DNA of 45,755 nt, from the NCBI GenBank assembly GCA_022788105.1, contig JALEVZ010000048.1, forward strand, positions 1 to 45,755. The letters are read 5' to 3'. The position numbers were made by a program, and so were the translations under genes. Under the pieces are notes generated by a model. That model had not been told where the DNA came from, ran no database searches, and saw nothing but the letters and a program-made list of their open reading frames with translations. How positions within the stretch are numbered: position 1 is the first letter of the stretch; every line of letters begins with the position of its first letter. Of this stretch, positions 41,972 to 45,755 are shown piece after piece. Source of the stretch: Prevotella sp. (GTDB lineage: Bacteria > Bacteroidota > Bacteroidia > Bacteroidales > Bacteroidaceae).

Positions 41972-42126
41972 AGCCCCTCTCCAGCTATCCACGTTAAAAG
42001 GGAACATGAATAGCCCCTCTCCAGATATCCACGCTAAAAGGAAACATGAACAGCCCCTCTCCAGATATCCACGCTAAAAGGAAACATGAACAGCCCCTCT
42101 CCATCTCTCCCCGCCGGGGAGAGGGC
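41972..42126. repeat. 40-bp tandem repeats capped by an R1 arm
   Basis: Three 40-bp units start at 41972, 42012 and 42052, each AGCCCCTCTCCAGnTATCCA plus CGYTAAAAGGRAACATGAAn. They are followed at 42092 by a complete R1 arm (AGCCCCTCTCCATCTCTCCC through GGGGAGAGGG). The units look like a truncated R1 arm joined to a new segment and amplified. Confidence 0.85.
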
Positions 42127-42143
42127 CGTTAATGGAGAAGGGC

Positions 42144-42345
42144 TGCACTCTTCACTTTTCACTTTTCACTCTTCACTTTTCACTCTTCCCTCTTCACTCT
42201 TCCCTCTTCACTTTTCCCTCTTCACTTTTCCCTCTTCACTTTTCCCTCTTCACTTTTCACTCTTCCCTTTTCACTCTTCCCTTATTTTGGCGTCCGCCTT
42301 TTTTACCTTTTTACCTTTTTACCTTTAAAAGTCCCTTTTTACCTT
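42144..42345. repeat. Pyrimidine-rich CTTCACTTTTCAC/CTTCCC tract
   Basis: About 140 bp of CTTCACTTTTCACTCTTCCC-like simple repeats are followed by TTTTTACC repeats up to the next ORF. No gene was found; the ORFs here read only as LFTFHSS/LFPLHFS repeats. Confidence 0.7.
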
Positions 42346-42349
42346 TAAA

Positions 42350-42628
42350 ATGCAGTGTATAGACTGCGTGTTTTTAATGAATTACTACAACAAAAACGTT
42401 GAGGTAGACTTCTGTGTTCCTGACGACGGGCTGCTGGTTCAAGTGTCTTACCGGATGACCGATGACACGGCAAGAAACAGAGAAATAGTAGCCTTGCAGA
42501 AAACAGCAAAGTTTATAAAGGCAAAGAAATGTATGATTATAACCTACGACCAAGAAGAAACCATCCACACCCCTGACTTAGATGTCGATATAGAGGTGGT
42601 GCCAGCATATAAGTTTCTGCTGCGTTAA
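42350..42628 (+). pseudogene. C-terminal fragment of a DUF4143-type AAA ATPase
   Basis: A 92-residue ORF whose sequence NYYNKNVEVDFCVPDDGLLVQVSY and KAKKCMIITYDQEETI, ending EVVPAYKFLLR, matches the nuclease-like C-terminus of AAA/DUF4143 ATPases of a different subfamily from the intact gene next to it. The Walker A/B part is absent. Repeat DNA extends right up to its start, so the 5' part was probably lost by rearrangement at the repeats. It could be expressed as a small protein, but I treat it as a remnant. Confidence 0.75.
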
Positions 42629-42645
42629 GAGGGTGCTATCTTCAA

Positions 42646-42762
42646 TTTTGCCTATGCTTTAGGGAAGTTTTGTCTCCATTTTGCCTATTCTTTAGGGAAG
42701 TTTTTCCTCCATTTTGCCTATGCTTTAGGGAAGTTTTGCCTCTATTTTGCCTATACTTTAGG
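42646..42762. repeat. 33-bp iterons upstream of the AAA ATPase gene
   Basis: Three 33-bp units start at 42646, 42679 and 42712, with a partial fourth at 42745, each containing TTTTGCCTATnCTTTAGGGA plus AGTTTTnnCTCYA. The last runs directly into the promoter box at 42773. Confidence 0.9.
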
Positions 42763-42772
42763 AAAAAAGCTG

Positions 42773-42781
42773 TATCTTTGC
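42773..42781 (+). promoter_or_regulatory. -7 promoter box for the AAA ATPase
   Basis: TATCTTTGC matches TAnnTTTGC and lies 34 nt before the ATG at 42807. The TTTTG at the start of the fourth iteron (42745) lies near the -33 distance (23-nt spacing), so the iterons overlap the promoter. Confidence 0.65.
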
Positions 42782-42806
42782 AACACGAACCAACGACATA
42801 ACCGTT

Positions 42807-44156
42807 ATGATACACAGGCTATTAATCGACAATTTGACCGAGTGGAGCAAACGCGAGAACAGGAAGCCCCTTGTTTTACGCGGAGCACGACAGGTAGGGA
42901 AGACCACTCTCATTGACCAATTCAGCAAGCAATATGACAGCTACATTAAGCTCAACCTGGAGCAAGGTGACGATGCTAAAGCGTTTGGCATATCCGACAA
43001 TGTGAGTGAAATATTCCAATATATCTGTTTGCAGAAGAAGATAACAGTAGACAGGAACAAACGCACGTTGCTCTTCATCGATGAGATACAGAACGAGCCG
43101 AAGGCCGTCGGACTGCTACGCTATTTCTACGAGGAGATGCCGTGGCTACACATCGTGGCTGCCGGGTCACGGTTGCAAACGCTCATAAAGCAACGCATCT
43201 CGTTTCCTGTGGGGCGTGTGGAGTATATGTCGCTTCGTCCGTGCTCGTTCCTCGAGTTCTTGAACGCCACATCCAACGACGCCCTGGCAGAGATGGTGCG
43301 CCAACAGAACGTTTCGCCCGTCTACCACGACATGCTCATAAGTCTGTTCAACCGCTACACGCTCGTGGGCGGAATGCCGGAGGTGCTGATGGAATATGCC
43401 AAGAATGAGGACGTGACAAGACTTTCACATATTTATCGTTCGTTGCTTAACGGCTACAATGAAGATGTTGAAAAATATGCCAAGAACGCCAACCAGGTGA
43501 ACACCATACGCCATCTGCTCACACACGGATGGGCAGAAGCAGGACAAACAATAACGTTCAACCGCTTCGGGGGCAGCAACTACACAAGCAAGGAGGTGCA
43601 CAAAGCTCTTGAGGTTCTGCAAAATGCGTTCTTGCTCAACCTCGACTATCCCGTAACGGCAGTAAAGGTCCCTGCCATACCTGCCACAACGCGACAGCCC
43701 AAGCTGATATGGCTCGACTCGGGCATAATGAATTTCTCGGTTGGCATACAGACAGAATATCTACAGAACAGCTCTCTGCTCGATGTGTGGAAAGGCCATG
43801 CTGCCGAACAGATTGTGGCTCAAGAGCTGCGCATCGTCCTCGACCGCAACTACCGCAACGAGCAGTTTTTCTGGGTTAGAGACAAGAAAGGATCGACGGC
43901 TGAGGTCGATTTCGTGTGGCAGCACCATGCTACGATCATACCCATAGAAGTGAAGTCGGGAACCAATGCTCATCTTCGCTCGCTACATTCGTTTATGGAC
44001 ACCGCCGAATCTGCCGACATCGCCGTAAGGGTATGGCCAGGCAAATACAGCATAGACGACGTGACGACACCCAACGGCAAAACGTTCCGTCTGATAAACC
44101 TCCCGTTATATTATGTAGGTATGATTGACAAAATTTTGGACAAAGCGACCGGTTGA
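42807..44156 (+). CDS. AAA+ ATPase with C-terminal DUF4143 (nuclease-like) domain
   Basis: A 449-residue protein with Walker A GARQVGKTTL (about 26-35), Walker B TLLFIDEIQ (about 87-95), and sensor-1-like VAAGSRL (about 117-123). DUF4143 follows (about 190-420), containing the PD-(D/E)xK-like STAEVDFVWQ and IPIEVKSG motifs (about 365-391). This family is abundant and often phase- or mobility-associated in Bacteroidota; the function is unknown, though defence or stress roles have been proposed. It is preceded by 33-bp iterons and by a fragment of a relative, suggesting replacement or duplication at this locus. Codon use is somewhat more AT-rich than in neighbouring housekeeping genes. Confidence 0.9.
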   Translation: MIHRLLIDNLTEWSKRENRKPLVLRGARQVGKTTLIDQFSKQYDSYIKLNLEQGDDAKAFGISDNVSEIFQYICLQKKITVDRNKRTLLFIDEIQNEPKAVGLLRYFYEEMPWLHIVAAGSRLQTLIKQRISFPVGRVEYMSLRPCSFLEFLNATSNDALAEMVRQQNVSPVYHDMLISLFNRYTLVGGMPEVLMEYAKNEDVTRLSHIYRSLLNGYNEDVEKYAKNANQVNTIRHLLTHGWAEAGQTITFNRFGGSNYTSKEVHKALEVLQNAFLLNLDYPVTAVKVPAIPATTRQPKLIWLDSGIMNFSVGIQTEYLQNSSLLDVWKGHAAEQIVAQELRIVLDRNYRNEQFFWVRDKKGSTAEVDFVWQHHATIIPIEVKSGTNAHLRSLHSFMDTAESADIAVRVWPGKYSIDDVTTPNGKTFRLINLPLYYVGMIDKILDKATG

Positions 44157-44284
44157 AGGGAAAACAAAGCGACCGATTGAATGGAAACAATCCAACAGCT
44201 TAAGCAGACAACGTTGTTAATAAACGAAACGCTATTTTTACAAAATTCTCATAACATATTACTCGTTCTTTTTTAAAAAAAAGT

Positions 44285-44293
44285 TATTTTTGC
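44285..44293 (+). promoter_or_regulatory. -7 promoter box for the outer-membrane barrel gene
   Basis: TATTTTTGC matches the consensus, 121 nt before the chosen ATG at 44406. An in-frame ATG at 44322 would give a 28-residue extension without signal-peptide character. Confidence 0.6.
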
Positions 44294-44405
44294 AAAGAAA
44301 TAAGGCAAAAAAAACGCACAAATGTCATTTCAGAAAAAAAATAGCATTGCCTGCGTTTTAACACCAGAAGCAAAAAAACAAGTAGCCGTTTTAACAAAAA
44401 AGCAA

Positions 44406-45755
44406 ATGAAACGTAATAGATTTTTCTTAATAAGCCTTCTCTTTGCATCATCCATAACAGTCCACGCACAAGACAACGCTCCAAAAGATTCGCTCACCAT
44501 GGAAAGCATGATGCACAATCTTCCTGAAGTGATGGTAAAAGGCTCGCGCCCCATTGTCAAGGTAGAGCGCGGCATGCTGACATACAATATGCCGCTGCTC
44601 ATAAAGCAGCTGCCTGCCGACAACGCTTACGAGGCATTGACACACATACCTGGCATCAGCGATGCCACAGGCAAGATATCGTTCTCTGGCAACGAGGTGA
44701 CGCTGATTGTCAACGGACAAGCCACCACGTTGACACAGGAGCAGCTGACAGAGCGTCTGAAGGCAATGCCTGCCGCACAGCTGGCAAAAGCCGAAGTCAT
44801 GCTGTCTGCCCCCGCCCGTTATCATGTGCGTGGCATGGCTATCAACATCGTCACGAAAGACTATTCCGGCACCAATCAGCTGTCTGGACAGGTCATTGGC
44901 GGCATGGAACAAAACAAATATGCTAAGGGATTTGGCGATTTCAATATATCCTTACAAAGGGGTAAGTTCGGACTCGATGCACAATATAAATATGTAGACG
45001 GCTACTCTTACGGAGAGAACACACACATTGTAAATCATCCACTTGGCGACAAGCGCATAAAATATGATGACGAAACAGGGCAAAAGGCGTTTGGCATTAC
45101 CCACAGCTACCGACTGGGTATGAACTATGCCTTTAGCAAGAACCATCGTCTCGACATCGCATATACGGGTAAATGGGACAAGACGTGCTCAAACAGCCAC
45201 ACTACAGGATCGAGCATCAGCGGAATGCATCATGACAGCCACGAGTATCTGCACAATGTGGATGTCAACTACTCGCTTCCTTTCGGACTCACCCTTAACG
45301 GTTCATACACCCACTATCGCACACCTCAGCAGCAAGTTCTCGGCGGAACGATGATTGTGGATGAAAACACAGCAACGACGGAACGCAACATGACAAGCGG
45401 CAGCAAGCAGACCATCAACAAATGGATGTTCACGGCAGACCAAACCCATTCGCTGGCACACGGCTGGGGATTGTCGTATGGCGTGAAAGGGCAGTTTGCA
45501 AGCAACAAGAGCTATCAGACCACCGTCAACAAGGATGGAAGCGTCCTGCCTGACGGTACAAGCAGCGTCGACATAAACGAGCGTATATGGAACCTGTATG
45601 CTGGATTCAGCAAGCAGATAAGCAAGGCTGTCAGCGTTGAAGCATCCGTTGCCACCGAGCAATACCACTCGCCGATATGGGACAAATGGCGCGTCTATCC
45701 TACGCTCAACGCTTTATGGAACATCAACGACAACCATCTGCTCAACCTCTCGTTC
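44406..45755 (+). CDS. TonB-dependent receptor / outer-membrane beta-barrel family, partial
   Basis: 450 residues are visible; the gene runs off the window, so it is not in the ORF track. The signal peptide is MKRNRFFLISLLFASSITVHAQ. A TonB-type plug follows (LPEVMVKGSRPIVKVERGM, then ALTHIPGISDATGKISFSG and VTLIVNGQ), then beta-barrel strands (for example GGMEQNKYAKGFGDFNISLQ). There is no N-terminal carboxypeptidase-regulatory domain, which places it in the 'outer membrane beta-barrel family' group rather than SusC. The ligand is unknown. The AAA ATPase gene ends 250 bp upstream. Confidence 0.88.
   Translation, partial: MKRNRFFLISLLFASSITVHAQDNAPKDSLTMESMMHNLPEVMVKGSRPIVKVERGMLTYNMPLLIKQLPADNAYEALTHIPGISDATGKISFSGNEVTLIVNGQATTLTQEQLTERLKAMPAAQLAKAEVMLSAPARYHVRGMAINIVTKDYSGTNQLSGQVIGGMEQNKYAKGFGDFNISLQRGKFGLDAQYKYVDGYSYGENTHIVNHPLGDKRIKYDDETGQKAFGITHSYRLGMNYAFSKNHRLDIAYTGKWDKTCSNSHTTGSSISGMHHDSHEYLHNVDVNYSLPFGLTLNGSYTHYRTPQQQVLGGTMIVDENTATTERNMTSGSKQTINKWMFTADQTHSLAHGWGLSYGVKGQFASNKSYQTTVNKDGSVLPDGTSSVDINERIWNLYAGFSKQISKAVSVEASVATEQYHSPIWDKWRVYPTLNALWNINDNHLLNLSF

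Noticed and set aside
42086-42362. ORFs reading LFTFHSS / LFPLHFS
   Set aside because: Translations of pyrimidine-rich simple repeats; no protein features.
1-45755. tRNA, rRNA or known riboswitch
   Set aside because: I looked for T-loop-like GGTTCGAATCC patterns and conserved rRNA segments and saw none; a covariance-model search would be needed to exclude small RNAs.

Overview
The window looks like a chromosomal segment of a member of the Bacteroidota, most likely a Prevotellaceae-type Bacteroidales. The evidence is a SusC/SusD pair, several genes of Bacteroidota-restricted families (DUF4294, HU-HIG-type DNA-binding protein, long-form IspG, GH3-family protein, a 'smalltalk'-type microprotein), start sites without strong Shine-Dalgarno sequences, and repeated promoter boxes of the form TAnnTTTG(C) upstream of genes. 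Coding DNA is moderately GC-rich with frequent ATA isoleucine codons. I saw no rRNA, tRNA or CRISPR array.

Layout. 0-3.1 kb: an IS200/REP-associated (Y1, HUH) transposase 5 nt downstream of rnr, with stem-loops beyond its 3' end. 3.4-6.5 kb: a plus-strand group encoding a CDF metal exporter, an NAD-dependent epimerase and a PAP2/IPC-synthase-like membrane enzyme. 6.5-8.4 kb: repeats around one hypothetical gene. 8.4-12.9 kb: an isolated susC-susD pair. 13.4-19.5 kb: cysS, a GT2 glycosyltransferase, a PAP2-like membrane protein and rpoN on the minus strand, separated by large repeat elements. 20.2-24.0 kb: a hypothetical gene with an M15 peptidase, convergent to two tandem paralogous secreted proteins. 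24.4-27.9 kb: a DUF4294 gene followed by a complete three-gene DpnII/MboI-type (GATC) restriction-modification cassette. 28.3-38.0 kb: a GH3-family protein, an Ig-like (Big_5) lipoprotein with DUF3108 protein, a secreted hypothetical, a U32 protein, purE and ispG. 38.2-39.1 kb: a minus-strand HU-like gene followed by two overlapping micro-ORFs. 39.9-42.0 kb: ychF and lgt. 42.3-45.8 kb: a fragment of a DUF4143 ATPase, an intact AAA/DUF4143 ATPase behind 33-bp iterons, and the 5' part of a TonB-dependent outer-membrane barrel that runs off the window.

The most unusual feature is the density of intergenic repeat families. Family R1 has three MITE-like elements (267-440 bp) with ~34-bp terminal inverted repeats, three internal hairpins and internal tandem expansions. 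R2 is made of arrays of GTAGACAAG-like units arranged as inverted repeats around a conserved core, abutting start codons. R3 has AAGTTTCGC/GCGAAACTT-bounded hairpins, one of which encloses an R2 copy. R4 is a 22-bp tandem motif (GGGGCGTAGTG) found at two loci on opposite strands. R8 is an IR-flanked element that contains the start of the Ig-like lipoprotein gene and appears to have added ~85 codons before its signal peptide.

A hand scan finds only about 24 GATC sites in 45.7 kb, with 5 of them inside the 2.8-kb restriction-modification cassette. This suggests a long history of GATC restriction and a cassette that does not share the depletion. All functional calls come from reading the sequence and recalling families; no database search was possible.
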